From Nocardia vinacea NBRC 16497 (GTDB lineage: Bacteria; Actinomycetota; Actinomycetes; Mycobacteriales; Mycobacteriaceae): 64,000 nucleotides of DNA. The notes under the pieces are model-generated. The model ran no database searches and had not been told where the DNA came from. It saw nothing but the letters and a program-made list of their open reading frames with translations. The DNA is taken from positions 62,001 to 126,000 of the forward strand of contig NZ_BAGN01000182.1 of assembly GCF_000308835.1 (NCBI RefSeq), in the 5' to 3' direction. Below, piece after piece: positions 34,686 through 43,338 of the stretch. Every line of letters begins with the position of its first letter. The first letter of the stretch is position 1. The translations under genes and the position numbers were made by a program.

Positions 34686-35240
34686 TGACGATTCCAAGCT
34701 CGGCCGGACCGCGTTCTTGATTCTTTGCGTTCTGATACGTGACTGCAATAAGGCGACCTCAGCCCTATTAAATGGCCATCCCCTCCGAGAAGCCGGATCT
34801 GAACCGTATCGCATCTTTCCGGTGAGCGATTGCCGCGGCGCTCAATACTCCCAGTGCTGACTGGACCCTGTCGGCCAATTATTCGTGGAAGCAAAAACCG
34901 TGCGACCATAATTTCCAGACGAGCACCCGCCTGTGGCGCAATAAGCATCTTGAACGCGTGATCCTGGTTTGCTTTGACAAATAAGTCTGGCGACCGACGC
35001 CCAGCGTATCCATGCCCCGGTACTGCCTGAGCATCAAACCGACAGAGTGCTCACCGAGATCTAGTGGCGGCGATATCGGGCCAGTATCGTTCCTTCTAAT
35101 AGATAAATTCTTTGACGTACACCAAATAAAACCAACTGTTCTGGATGTAACACGCCGAGCCGACACTCTGAACCCGACGTAGCGCTCGCGGCTTGCTCTT
35201 AGATAGGGGGCTAGAGCAGTGAACCGAAATGGGAGACAGC
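34686..35240. other. Intergenic stretch upstream of the membrane sensor
   Basis: About 550 bp, no convincing gene on either strand. Near 35108-35150 an AT-rich patch (TTTGACG, then AATAAAA about 13 bases later) could serve as a promoter for the sensor gene, but the match is loose. Confidence 0.3.
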
Positions 35241-36677
35241 ATGACGATGGAAATCGTTGTCGGGATGGTGATTGCCTGGGCGATCAGCAAAGCACGTCGC
35301 GTCGGAAAACACCTGGATGGGCGCACTGACCAAGCGCTAGACGCGGCTGCGGATCGGGTATGGGATGTTGTGTCCCGGAAACTAGGCATGCACCCAGCCA
35401 TTCAACGGCTGGTTGACGAAGCAACGGAAACGGGAGCCGCGTCCGAGGTCACCCGTCGCCAAGCGCAGCATGTCCTGGAGGAAGCCGCCTCCAATGACCC
35501 AGGCTTTGGCGCCGAGCTTAATGCCGCTCTCATGCGGCCCTCACCGCACGTCGCCACGGGTGCCGTCACTAATACCGGCACGATGCAAGGCGGCGTTATG
35601 GCCAGCCAAATCACTGGCCGGACGGTGCGGTTGAAAGCATCGAATAAGACGGTGAATCAAGCCATCACCTACACGAAGCAGCATCCGCGGCCTGTGCTTT
35701 TCGGTGGAATCCTATTGCTCGTGATCGTCGTCTTCTTTGTGTCTTGCGTTGCTACAGGAGGCGATGACAACCGAAGCAGCGATGGTCGCAACGAGAGGAT
35801 ACCCACACTCATTGGCGGCGTGACGTCACCGATGCCTGCTACTACAACCTTCAGCAGCACGGTTCAATCTGGGATATTAGTTCATTTCACCAGCGGAAAA
35901 GGATCCAATGGAATTCGCAACAAAGAGACGATTGGCTTCTTGAATCCAAGCACCGGCCAGTACCAAAAGTATCGAGAATTTGACATCACCGGATGGACTG
36001 GATATTTCTACAGCTACGAGTTAGTCTTCTCGCCGACATTGGACCGCTACGCCATGAGCAAGGTCGTGGATGGACAAGGTCATGCTGGCTGGGTTGAAGC
36101 GAGCGGAAAATTCACCGATGTTACCGCAGGGCAGAAGCCGGGGCCGTTTGAAGAAGGTTTCGCTTTCGACTCCATTGGCTTCGGGCGTAACGGGGACTTC
36201 TACTACGCACGGGTTTCCACCGATCGCAAATTTGATGTCTATCGACTCCCGTCCGGTGCGACCTCTGGTGCGCAACTGATCAAGACTCTCGGTCCATTCG
36301 CGACAGTCAGGGCATGGCGCGAAGGCGACGGCACGATCGGTGTGTATGGATCCGGTGACGATAGCCCGGAAGGGAACTGTGAATACTCATTTGGTAACGT
36401 CAGCTGGGTTTCGCCGAACACCTACGTCATCGGCGGTGGAACGCAGATCTACAAGGTGGTAAACGTTACACCAGCCTGCCCCAAGGAAGCGCTACTTCCC
36501 TCTTCTAACAGAGCGACGGTCACCAACCCAGTTGTAAGTAGCGACGGGAAAAGAGTCGTGTTCGTATACAACGATATCGACCTCTATACGGTAGATTTAA
36601 GCGCGAATAGCGTCCCAGTCAAGCTGGAGTATCCAAAGGACACTCTGCGCGGCTTCCAGCTGCTTCGCTGGATCTAA
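35241..36677 (+). CDS. Membrane sensor with amyloid-type signalling motif and outer beta-propeller-like domain
   Basis: A 478-residue protein from ATG 35241, preceded by GGGAGACAGC. Residues 1-95 are a helical cytosolic domain (WAISKARRVGKHLDGRTDQA, DRVWDVVSRKLGMHPAIQ). At about 105-125 lies GAVTNTGTMQGGVMASQITG, which fits the NxGTxxGxVxxxxIxG form of bacterial amyloid signalling (BASS/RHIM-like) motifs. A membrane helix (VLFGGILLLVIVVFFVSCVA) follows, then about 300 outer residues with repeated beta units (ETIGFLNPSTGQYQKYREFD, YDIDLYTVDLS-like blades). I infer outside sensing with inside seeding of a partner; no partner gene is adjacent. Confidence 0.65.
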   Translation: MTMEIVVGMVIAWAISKARRVGKHLDGRTDQALDAAADRVWDVVSRKLGMHPAIQRLVDEATETGAASEVTRRQAQHVLEEAASNDPGFGAELNAALMRPSPHVATGAVTNTGTMQGGVMASQITGRTVRLKASNKTVNQAITYTKQHPRPVLFGGILLLVIVVFFVSCVATGGDDNRSSDGRNERIPTLIGGVTSPMPATTTFSSTVQSGILVHFTSGKGSNGIRNKETIGFLNPSTGQYQKYREFDITGWTGYFYSYELVFSPTLDRYAMSKVVDGQGHAGWVEASGKFTDVTAGQKPGPFEEGFAFDSIGFGRNGDFYYARVSTDRKFDVYRLPSGATSGAQLIKTLGPFATVRAWREGDGTIGVYGSGDDSPEGNCEYSFGNVSWVSPNTYVIGGGTQIYKVVNVTPACPKEALLPSSNRATVTNPVVSSDGKRVVFVYNDIDLYTVDLSANSVPVKLEYPKDTLRGFQLLRWI

Positions 36678-36876
36678 GCCTCTCGGCGCAGAGCGCTCAG
36701 AACGAGGGCGCGTACACGATGAGCACGTCGAATGTTCTACCGGCTACTGCTGATCAGCTACGGCACCGCCTGCCGCGATGCCCTCGGGTGTGTACAGCTC
36801 GAGCTCGTTCAGGACATGCGCGGACAACCGAATGCCAGCTCGGAACCGATGGCGGCTGGGTGCCGTCGAATCCGGC

Positions 36877-37074
36877 ATGGACTACGAGGAGCGGCAAGCC
36901 CTTATCGAGGAAGGCGTGAATCCGGACGATCTGCGGATGCAGCTGCGGCGAGCAGCCGTGAGCTACTGGCTACGGCGGCGCGCTATCGAAGCTCGCATCC
37001 GCCCGCGATGGCGTGGCAGTAATCGTCCCGCGCCACATGGGCCGCACTCGACCGAATCGGATGAGCGCCAATGA
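36877..37074 (+). CDS. Small hypothetical protein, 65 residues
   Basis: MDYEERQALIEEGVNPDDLR followed by a basic helical segment (MQLRRAAVSYWLRRRAIEAR) and a Pro/Ser tail. No family known. No strong ribosome site, and the frame is open further upstream. It lies head-on to the XRE repressor gene. Kept because the composition (acidic then basic helix) looks protein-like. Confidence 0.35.
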   Translation: MDYEERQALIEEGVNPDDLRMQLRRAAVSYWLRRRAIEARIRPRWRGSNRPAPHGPHSTESDERQ

Positions 37075-37095
37075 GCTTGCGGGCGTAGCGGCCCT

Positions 37096-37359
37096 TCACT
37101 CGCCGGAAGCGTCGACCGGCACGGGAAGCCCGCTCACGAGCTTCCCAGCGTCGATATTCAGCCCATCGGCGATCTTCAGGATGTTGTGGAGGGTCAGATT
37201 GCGCCGGCCCCGCTCCACTTGGCCGAGGTAGGTCCAGTGCAGACCACATGCCTCGGCGGCTCTCTCCTGGTTCAGACCAAGCTCATTGCGTCGCGCGAGG
37301 ACACGCTCACCAAAGATCCTGGTGGCGTCAGACAGGGGAGGCTTCGCAGGAGTCGGCAT
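37096..37359 (-). CDS. XRE-family transcriptional regulator
   Basis: An 87-residue protein consisting of a single Cro/C1-type HTH: FGERVLARRNELGLNQERAA, ACGLHWTYLGQVERGRRNL, ILKIADGLNIDAGKLVSGL. It is divergent from the small unit at 37543 and the membrane protein gene, so it may control them or itself from the AT-rich DNA at 37380-37460. Confidence 0.85.
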   Translation of the reverse strand: MPTPAKPPLSDATRIFGERVLARRNELGLNQERAAEACGLHWTYLGQVERGRRNLTLHNILKIADGLNIDAGKLVSGLPVPVDASGE

Positions 37360-37542
37360 GGTTGTCCAAGCCCATACGTCCCATGACTCATAATCCAGAG
37401 ACTTCGTATCCCATGACCTTGTATCTCAATACTATAAGTCCTAGAATTTTGCGGCCGACAACGTTGCGTCGGCTTACATTTCCCCTTTGGCCAGGCAGAT
37501 TCGGTTGCAGGCGGAGGGCTGGTCCGGCAAGGAGGTGGCAGT
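37360..37542. promoter_or_regulatory. AT-rich divergent control region
   Basis: Between the XRE gene and an 11-codon frame. It contains a loosely repeated unit: CCCATGACTCATAATCC (37380s), then CCCATGACCTTGTATC about 30 bases later, with a further TACTATAAG. Repeats of this kind in front of an XRE gene are candidate operator sites. Assignment is by position and repetition only. Confidence 0.35.
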
Positions 37543-37578
37543 ATGGGTGGCAATGGTTTGACCGGCGGCAACGGGTAA
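37543..37578 (+). CDS. 11-residue glycine/asparagine peptide with a strong ribosome site
   Basis: ATG 37543 reads MGGNGLTGGNG then TAA. The perfect ribosome-binding sequence AAGGAGG lies 8 bases upstream, stronger than that of almost any other gene here. A long hairpin follows 18 bp after the stop, closing a tiny transcription unit. It could be a leader peptide, a short signal or toxin-like peptide, or a chance frame. Real translation is plausible but unproven. Confidence 0.4.
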   Translation: MGGNGLTGGNG

Positions 37579-37595
37579 CCGTTCCCCTGAGAAGC

Positions 37596-37633
37596 GAAAT
37601 GGCGAGGCGTCCATGACGGACCCTCGCCATTTC
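37596..37633 (+). terminator. Strong hairpin terminator after the 11-codon frame
   Basis: The 12-bp perfect arms GAAATGGCGAGG and CCTCGCCATTTC enclose an inner pair GTCC/GGAC with the loop ATGAC and one bulged C. It is followed by CTTTGCT. It is long enough to end transcription and overlaps the first possible ATG (37613) of the next frame, which argues that the next gene starts further on. Confidence 0.82.
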
Positions 37634-37687
37634 CTTTGCTCTATGACGATCAGCAGGATGTTGGTACAATGGTTGCATCAAACCTGT

Positions 37688-38818
37688 ATGAACGACGCGC
37701 GACACCGACTCCTCCGAACCAAGAAGGTCCTCGCCGGGCTGGTGCTGTTCGTTGTGGGCGTGAGTTCGATGGCCATCGGTAAGGTCATACCGGCAATGCG
37801 AGAGCTGGGATGGCTGGGTGCGATTCCGTGGAGCGAACTGGGTGGCATCCTCGTCGGCGCCGGCCTCTTCAGCATCTGGCTTGACGCCTATTTCGAGCGC
37901 GAGAAACAGGAAGCCGACGATGAACGGCTGCGACGCATGTTCATCGAGCAAGCACCGGCCATGAGAGAAGCCGTCATCAAGGGCTTCGCCTTCGAGGAAG
38001 AGGATCTGCGGCGGGTGGCTACCCCGGAACTGCTCGATGACATCATCGGCAACAGTCTTGCGATGCGCCTGCGCGACAAGGACTTTGCTCGCGAGCTCTA
38101 CGCCGACATCCGCGACCAAGCCGTGCGATCTGTCGAACGGTGGCACGACGCCAAGATTTCGATCCGCTTGAGCACGCCGAGCTCGAACGCTCACGGCGTT
38201 GCCGCGGAGCAGAAGCCGGATGCATCCCGCATGGTGATCACCGTGCGACACGAGTACACGACAGTGCCCGCCAGCCGCGTTCGACGATTCGTGTCCGTAT
38301 CGGCCATCGACGAATACCGTGAGCTGGCGCAGGATCCGGCCTCGACGTTCGCCTGGTACTACCGCCCTACAAGCGATCTGGACGCAGGTTCCAGGGAGGC
38401 GTTCGAGCTCGTCCAGTTCACGGTTGATGGTGAGGAACGACCAATCCGGCGTACCGCTCGCAAGGGCGCCCAGACCTACACGGTCAACCTCGGCATCGAC
38501 GAGACCGAGCCCGCGAAGCAGTGCAAGGTTTCATATACCTATCGGCTGCAGCCTGCCAGGCACAACCGCCTCCTCCACCTCGACGTTGAGCAGCCGACCC
38601 GCGGCATCGACATCGAGCTGGACTACAGCGATACCGACGTCGCATACGTGAACATGATCGACTTCATCGCAAGTAGTCAGAAGAGCATCGTCACCAAGAC
38701 GCCGGACACAGTGCCCGACAAGATGATTGGCCTGCGGTTCGACGGGTGGGTGATGCCGAGGGGTGGCGTGGCGTTCGTCTGGGTGCTGGCCGACGAGCTC
38801 ACGGATGGGAGCAGCTAG
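37688..38818 (+). CDS. Membrane protein with two N-terminal helices and a large cytosolic domain
   Basis: 376 residues from ATG 37688 (MNDARHRLLRTKKV); ATG 37661 is an alternative. Helices KKVLAGLVLFVVGVSSMAIG and LGGILVGAGLFSIWLDAYF give both ends inside. Next comes a helical acidic segment (REKQEADDERLRRMFIEQAP), then a beta-rich C-terminal domain (VITVRHEYTTVP, FELVQFTVDGEERPIRR, VSYTYRLQP, IDIELDYSDTDVAYV). No enzyme motif seen. Could be a membrane-tethered sensor or effector. Family unknown. Confidence 0.58.
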   Translation: MNDARHRLLRTKKVLAGLVLFVVGVSSMAIGKVIPAMRELGWLGAIPWSELGGILVGAGLFSIWLDAYFEREKQEADDERLRRMFIEQAPAMREAVIKGFAFEEEDLRRVATPELLDDIIGNSLAMRLRDKDFARELYADIRDQAVRSVERWHDAKISIRLSTPSSNAHGVAAEQKPDASRMVITVRHEYTTVPASRVRRFVSVSAIDEYRELAQDPASTFAWYYRPTSDLDAGSREAFELVQFTVDGEERPIRRTARKGAQTYTVNLGIDETEPAKQCKVSYTYRLQPARHNRLLHLDVEQPTRGIDIELDYSDTDVAYVNMIDFIASSQKSIVTKTPDTVPDKMIGLRFDGWVMPRGGVAFVWVLADELTDGSS

Positions 38819-38903
38819 TAGGCACCGAAGGGAGGACACTAGACCTGCTATGTTGGACGGTTCGCCTACACTGGGCGGCATCGAATGAAGGGGAGTTCAA
38901 ACG

Positions 38904-39197
38904 ATGAATCATCCAGTAACACAAGCCTGCCCGGCGTGGTGCCACGAGCACATCAACCCCGAAGAGCCTGATGAGGGAACGAGCCACCGGGGCCAAGACG
39001 TCGAAGTCGTCCTGGAGCAGCACGGGCCGGTGTCGGTGTTCGTGGAGCGCTACGACGACCAATCCGGGGACAGTAAGTACTCGGTGTTTCTGTACCCGAA
39101 AGATGGGCTGGTGCAGCTATCGCTGGACGAGGCCCGCGAGCTGAACAGCGTACTGGCCCTGCGGATTGCTCAGGCGGACAGCGACCGTCGAGCTTGA
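38904..39197 (+). CDS. DUF6907 family protein
   Basis: A 97-residue protein preceded by GAAGGGGAGTT. The N-terminus CPAWCHEHINPEEPDEGTSHRG has the CPxWC and later HRG pattern of DUF6907, common in Nocardia and Streptomyces accessory DNA; the two Cys and nearby His may bind a metal. The C-terminus is a strand-helix unit (VQLSLDEARELNSVLALRIAQA). Function unknown. Confidence 0.75.
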   Translation: MNHPVTQACPAWCHEHINPEEPDEGTSHRGQDVEVVLEQHGPVSVFVERYDDQSGDSKYSVFLYPKDGLVQLSLDEARELNSVLALRIAQADSDRRA

Positions 39198-39340
39198 CCG
39201 GATAGAGCTGCCCGCTGCGGGAGCTTGCGGCCTCGGCTCGGCGCAGGTAGATGTGTCATGACGCTAGCCAGCTTCTAATGAATCCGCTCTCGGTCAAAAC
39301 CGCATGACACGTGCTGGATCAACCGAAGACAATGCTGGAT

Positions 39341-39940
39341 ATGACAGACACCACCAGGTTCGTCGAGTGGTCACCGGCCGATTCACCCGCGGCAATCGCG
39401 GTGTCGGAGTCGTCTTGGTGGTTCTTCAGTGTGCGCCTCACTATCCAGCGCCTCAGCGACAACGACGATTGTCGTGTTCCGTTTAACTCACACCAGATCG
39501 ACGCACGATTCCTCGTCTTCGCCCTCCGGCAACTCCTGACCGCTGAACAACTGATGCAGAAGGCCGTGAGGGAGCCTGGCGTAGCTCCAGAAGTTTCAAC
39601 AGTGCTCGCGCAGGCGAGACAGCAGTTCGAGGATGCGATGCCCGGCATCAAGCGCATGCGCGACGCTCTCATGCACTTCGAGGACTGGTCGCGCGGAACA
39701 GGCAGTGGCCCGCAACATGACCGCAGTAAAGCAGGTGAAGCACCTCGCGACATCGCTGAGGCATATTGGAGCTTCGCCTACGACCCGATTGCTGGCACCG
39801 TGTCTCTTGGTCCTTACACCATCAATGTTGCTGTCGCAGACCGGGCTGCCGCCGAAATGCGGCGCGCGATCTACAGGGCTGGCCGTGAGATAGATAAGAC
39901 CGCGTCCCTTCCTGACGAGCAGAACCGGCCTATCCAGTAG
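39341..39940 (+). CDS. HEPN-like helical protein
   Basis: About 199 residues from ATG 39341 (MTDTTRFVEWSP). A long helical region (ARFLVFALRQLLTAEQLMQKA, QARQQFEDAMPGIKRMRDALMHFEDW) contains R-D-A-L-M-H, an Rx4H motif as in HEPN ribonucleases, followed by a Gly-rich turn. The C-terminal part has a strand-helix pair (VSLGPYTINVAVADRAAAEM). No nucleotidyltransferase partner is adjacent, so a solo HEPN RNase or an inactive relative are both possible. Confidence 0.5.
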   Translation: MTDTTRFVEWSPADSPAAIAVSESSWWFFSVRLTIQRLSDNDDCRVPFNSHQIDARFLVFALRQLLTAEQLMQKAVREPGVAPEVSTVLAQARQQFEDAMPGIKRMRDALMHFEDWSRGTGSGPQHDRSKAGEAPRDIAEAYWSFAYDPIAGTVSLGPYTINVAVADRAAAEMRRAIYRAGREIDKTASLPDEQNRPIQ

Positions 39941-40091
39941 TGCCCAAATACACCGCGAACCGCCCCTATTTGCCCAGGTCTGGCCCGTAAACGGCCTGGT
40001 CAGCCCGGTTTGCCCTAGCCCTACCCAGCGGGCGGCGGTACCGTGGCAGCCAGGGGCCAGGTACTGGGGAACAGCGCCAAGGAGTTACGCC

Positions 40092-41327
40092 ATGAACGAC
40101 GTACCACCGAACGACGTCGGCCGTCGACTGCGAGAGATCCGGGCCTGGCGTGGTCAGAGCCTCGAAGTCGTCGCCGGGCTTGCTGGCATCAGCTTCGGCT
40201 ACCTTGCCCGCCTGGAACGCGGCGAACAAGCCCTGACCAATCGGGGAACGCTCGAAGCGTTGGCACGGGCGTTGAAGGTGGCGCCGTCCGAGTTCAACGC
40301 CTACCCCTGGCACACCGCAGCGCCGGAATCCAACGAACAAGCCCATGCCGGACTCATCGCCATCGAAGATGCCTTGGATATCTATGAATTCGGCGAAGAT
40401 CCTGAGGTCGAGACGCGGGAGTGGCCGCTTGTTGCGGCTGATCTGGAGCAACTGGCGGTGGCGGCTCAAGGAACGTCGGACTACGCCGTCCAAGGTGAGT
40501 TGACACCCCGGCTGCTCGGCGAACTGCATGCGACCTATGTTCGTCACCCTGAACTCCGCCGAGAAGTGCTTCTCGGCATGATCCTTTGTTACAGCGCGGC
40601 GGCGTGGACGACGAAACGTCTGGGCGGCCGAGGGTTGCCGCTGCTGGCTGCCAAAGCTGCCCAGGTGTGTGCCGAAGCCTTGGAATCCCCTGCTTGGCTG
40701 GGGTTTACGACCTGGCTGCGTGGTGATGCCACGGGCGGGTTGAGCCGCCCGGAACAGCATCGCCGCGCGGTCAAGATGGCGGATCGACTTACGCCGCATC
40801 TGGACAATTCAGAGGTCATGCAGATGTACGGCATGCTGCACTTGTCGGCAGCACTGGCTGCAGCTGTGCAGGCAGACCGTGACACCGCAGATACGCATCT
40901 GAACGAAGCTGATGCCATAGCGGCCCGGATGGATGATGAAGTTGGTAGCTTCGGCCGACTGTGGTTCGGCCGGGCCAACGTTGGCATCTGGAAGGCCAGT
41001 ATCGGGCTGGAATTTGGCGACGGCGCGCGGGTTGCCGAGCAAGCCCGAAACGTTCACGTCGACGCTATCCCGAGCAAGAGCCGCCAAGCCGAGTTCTACA
41101 TGGAGGTTGGCCGGTCGCTGATGACCGATTCGAAACGCCGTGACAACGGTGTGGCGGTGCTGCTGCGTGCCGAAGAGCTTGCACCCCAACGTGTTCACGC
41201 CGACGTATTCGTCCGGGAAGCGGTTGCCGATCACCTGCGCGCGGCTCGTCGTGATGCGGGTGGACGCAACCTGCGCGGGCTGGCCTGGCGACTGGGGATT
41301 GCGCCCGAGCTGGCCCCGAACGCTTGA
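40092..41327 (+). CDS. XRE-family regulator with a C-terminal TPR-like domain
   Basis: A 411-residue protein. HTH at 9-65 (VGRRLREIRAWRGQSLEVVA, GISFGYLARLERGEQAL, LARALKVAPSEF). The remaining 340 residues are repeated helices of TPR type (LLGELHATYVRHPELRREVL, AALAAAVQADRDTADTHLNEA, RQAEFYMEVGRSLM). This layout is very common in Nocardia and Streptomyces, where such proteins bind DNA and may be switched by a peptide or small partner. A strong terminator follows 46 bp after the stop. Probably autonomous. Confidence 0.82.
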   Translation: MNDVPPNDVGRRLREIRAWRGQSLEVVAGLAGISFGYLARLERGEQALTNRGTLEALARALKVAPSEFNAYPWHTAAPESNEQAHAGLIAIEDALDIYEFGEDPEVETREWPLVAADLEQLAVAAQGTSDYAVQGELTPRLLGELHATYVRHPELRREVLLGMILCYSAAAWTTKRLGGRGLPLLAAKAAQVCAEALESPAWLGFTTWLRGDATGGLSRPEQHRRAVKMADRLTPHLDNSEVMQMYGMLHLSAALAAAVQADRDTADTHLNEADAIAARMDDEVGSFGRLWFGRANVGIWKASIGLEFGDGARVAEQARNVHVDAIPSKSRQAEFYMEVGRSLMTDSKRRDNGVAVLLRAEELAPQRVHADVFVREAVADHLRAARRDAGGRNLRGLAWRLGIAPELAPNA

Positions 41328-41373
41328 CCGAGCGCAACGAAAATGGTTGAGGGTCGCTAACTTTCACACTTTT

Positions 41374-41402
41374 AGGGGTTTGTCCTTTCAGGACAAACCC
41401 CT
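41374..41402 (+). terminator. Rho-independent terminator of the XRE-TPR gene
   Basis: The 13-bp perfect stem AGGGGTTTGTCCT / AGGACAAACCCCT has the loop TTC and is followed by a run of five T (41402-41406). A textbook terminator, the clearest in the window. Confidence 0.93.
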
Positions 41403-41572
41403 TTTTGGTGTCCCTTTACGGTCAGTCCTGGTACCCGGCACCGGGCCGACGCCGTTACCCCTCGGGCGGCGCATTGGCCCCTGTGAGCTGGGGCCGGTGG
41501 CGAAAGCCCCCGGTGCCGGGCACCGCTTCACCTTTTGCCGACGGTTCTTCGACCGGAAAGAAGCGATGCCTG

Positions 41573-41788
41573 ATGCCTACCAATTCCCTTGCCATGTACC
41601 AACTCATCGCGCTGTGCGACGCTGCCGCGCACACCGCTCCGATGCTGCCGTTCAGCGTTCGGCAGGCCCACGAGGTGATGCAGATCCATGTGGCCTGCCG
41701 GGCCAAGGACTGCCCGCGGAAAGCATCCGCCCAGGATGTTCTGGTTGAGGCCGGCCGGATGGTGCTGTCTACGAGTAAGCCCCGGTGA
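41573..41788 (+). CDS. Small hypothetical protein, 71 residues
   Basis: MPTNSLAMYQLIALCDAAAH followed by a helical segment with two Cys (QIHVACRAKDCPRKASAQDVL). First of a series of short plus-strand genes (41573-43538) with tight spacing, a layout typical of actinobacterial mobile DNA. GAAAGAAGCG lies upstream. Family unknown. Confidence 0.5.
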   Translation: MPTNSLAMYQLIALCDAAAHTAPMLPFSVRQAHEVMQIHVACRAKDCPRKASAQDVLVEAGRMVLSTSKPR

Positions 41789-41794
41789 TCACCG

Positions 41795-42406
41795 ATGACC
41801 ATCATCCGCGACAGCGGCACACCGGAGGATCGCTCATCGGCGGCGGCCGTCGGTGCTTCGACTGAGACGAACCCGAACTGGGTGCCAGGTACGGCATTGC
41901 CATCGAGCGAGTTGCTGCTGGCGTCCTTCGCGGGCGTTCGGCAACTCCACGGCAGTGACATTTTGGATGCGGCGGTCGACTTGGTGGCCTGCCAACGGCA
42001 GTTCCGAGAGGCCCTCGTCATGCTGGCGGACGAGCAGATCGGCCATAGCGATCTGAAACACGCTGCCGCCGAGCTGGTTTCAGCCCGTGAGGACAGCGAG
42101 ATCCTGACCGCCGTCATTGACGATGCGGTCGACCATCGCCAACTACAGCGGGCAATAGCACCGCCCTCGGCACCGCCACCGGTCCCGATCACCGGCGTCC
42201 CCGAGGGCACGTCGGTGATGGTTGTGCAAACGGAAAGCGTTGGGGCGCTGGTCGCCCGGATGGCTGACCTGTGGGTGCTAGTGCTCGCTGCGGTGGCAAC
42301 GGATGAGGAACCGCTCGAAGCAACCCGGCTGGCGCAGCTCTGTCAGGGCTACGACTGCCTGGCGGCCGCGATCGAATCCGGCCAGCAACTGGTACTCGGG
42401 CGGTGA
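41795..42406 (+). CDS. Hypothetical helical protein, 203 residues
   Basis: Begins 6 bp after the previous stop. Ala-rich helices (LLLASFAGVRQLHGSDILDAAV, FREALVMLADEQIG, DLKHAAAELVSARED), then a Pro-rich hinge and further helices (LVARMADLWVLVLAAVATDE). No motif or membrane helix. Position within a close-packed small-gene run supports it being real. Confidence 0.5.
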   Translation: MTIIRDSGTPEDRSSAAAVGASTETNPNWVPGTALPSSELLLASFAGVRQLHGSDILDAAVDLVACQRQFREALVMLADEQIGHSDLKHAAAELVSAREDSEILTAVIDDAVDHRQLQRAIAPPSAPPPVPITGVPEGTSVMVVQTESVGALVARMADLWVLVLAAVATDEEPLEATRLAQLCQGYDCLAAAIESGQQLVLGR

Positions 42407-42412
42407 TCAGCG

Positions 42413-42634
42413 ATGACATCCACTCGGCCCGTCCGAGCACCACGTCCACCGCGCCGCATCCGGCACATCCACATCGAATCTGGCGCGCTGAAGCTGGATT
42501 TCGCCGCCTCAGCCGAACAAGCCGCCAACGTGGCCGACGAACTGGCCCAGGGCTTTCCGGAGTTCACCGTCACGGTCGATGACGACGTGGCTGCCGATCT
42601 GCCGCCGCTTCCGTGCGCCCAGCTCTGGGATTGA
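42413..42634 (+). CDS. Small hypothetical protein, 73 residues
   Basis: A basic Arg/Pro N-terminus is followed by a beta-alpha-beta unit (RHIHIESGALKLDFAAS, EQAANVADELAQGF, EFTVTVDDDVAADL). Six base pairs after the previous gene, same strand. It looks like a short ferredoxin-like or ACT-like half domain; no assignment is possible. Confidence 0.48.
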   Translation: MTSTRPVRAPRPPRRIRHIHIESGALKLDFAASAEQAANVADELAQGFPEFTVTVDDDVAADLPPLPCAQLWD

Positions 42635-42702
42635 CGAACCTTCAATCCTCCTGCGCCAGGGCTTGCGCGGATTCACACTCGAAACCTGAAGGGATACCAC
42701 CT

Positions 42703-43338
42703 GTGCCGTCAGATGCTCAGCCACCGGGTTACTTCGTGATGGGCTATTCCCCGGAAGAGCCGCTGGCCTTCTCGGTGCCACCCCTCGAGGCCCAGCCCGA
42801 CCAGCCGCTGCCGGATGCCGGACCCTTTCTGCGGGTCTTTTCCGGCGCAGAAGAACCAACGACCGTCATGCTGCGCTGCGCTCAGCAGTATCTCGGTATC
42901 CACCGTCTGCTCCATGACCACGGCCGCAATGTTCCCGACGTTATCCACGAACAGCTCTCGGTATTGACCTTCCTGATCGACCGCGAAGCCGAAGGGCATA
43001 CGAAGGAGATCGCGGTCGCGGCCGGCGCCCCAGTGAATCCGTCGTCGTACGGCGAAATGGTCTACTGGCTTGCTTGGAAGTTCCTGCTCTACGGCCTGCG
43101 GCAACACGACCCTGAGCACGGCGACCGTGATGCGGCGGCACTGCTCAAGCAGTGCAAGGCATTCGACCAGTTGGTCGAGGATGTCAGGGCTGGAGGGGTT
43201 CGGTTGCCGGACACGGCGACCGATGATTTGCCGCCACGGACGGTGCGGCCGGATGGCACCGAGGATGTCCTCGGCCAGGGCCCTACCACAGTTACGGGTG
43301 ACGGCGGGGCTGCCAATGTCGGCCACACAGGGCCATGA
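42703..43338 (+). CDS. Hypothetical protein, 211 residues
   Basis: GTG start at 42703 after GAAGGGATACC. Soluble and acidic; the central helical region RCAQQYLGIHRLLHDHGRNV followed by VIHEQLSVLTFLIDREAEGH and SYGEMVYWLAWKFLLYGLRQ resembles a four-helix protein. The C-terminal 50 residues look disordered. The stop overlaps the next start as ATGA, so the two are co-translated. Family not recognised. Confidence 0.5.
   Translation: MPSDAQPPGYFVMGYSPEEPLAFSVPPLEAQPDQPLPDAGPFLRVFSGAEEPTTVMLRCAQQYLGIHRLLHDHGRNVPDVIHEQLSVLTFLIDREAEGHTKEIAVAAGAPVNPSSYGEMVYWLAWKFLLYGLRQHDPEHGDRDAAALLKQCKAFDQLVEDVRAGGVRLPDTATDDLPPRTVRPDGTEDVLGQGPTTVTGDGGAANVGHTGP

Noticed and set aside
37613..37687. Start of the membrane protein gene at ATG 37613
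   Set aside because: This ATG lies in the arm of a strong terminator hairpin; translation from 37661 or 37688 is more credible.
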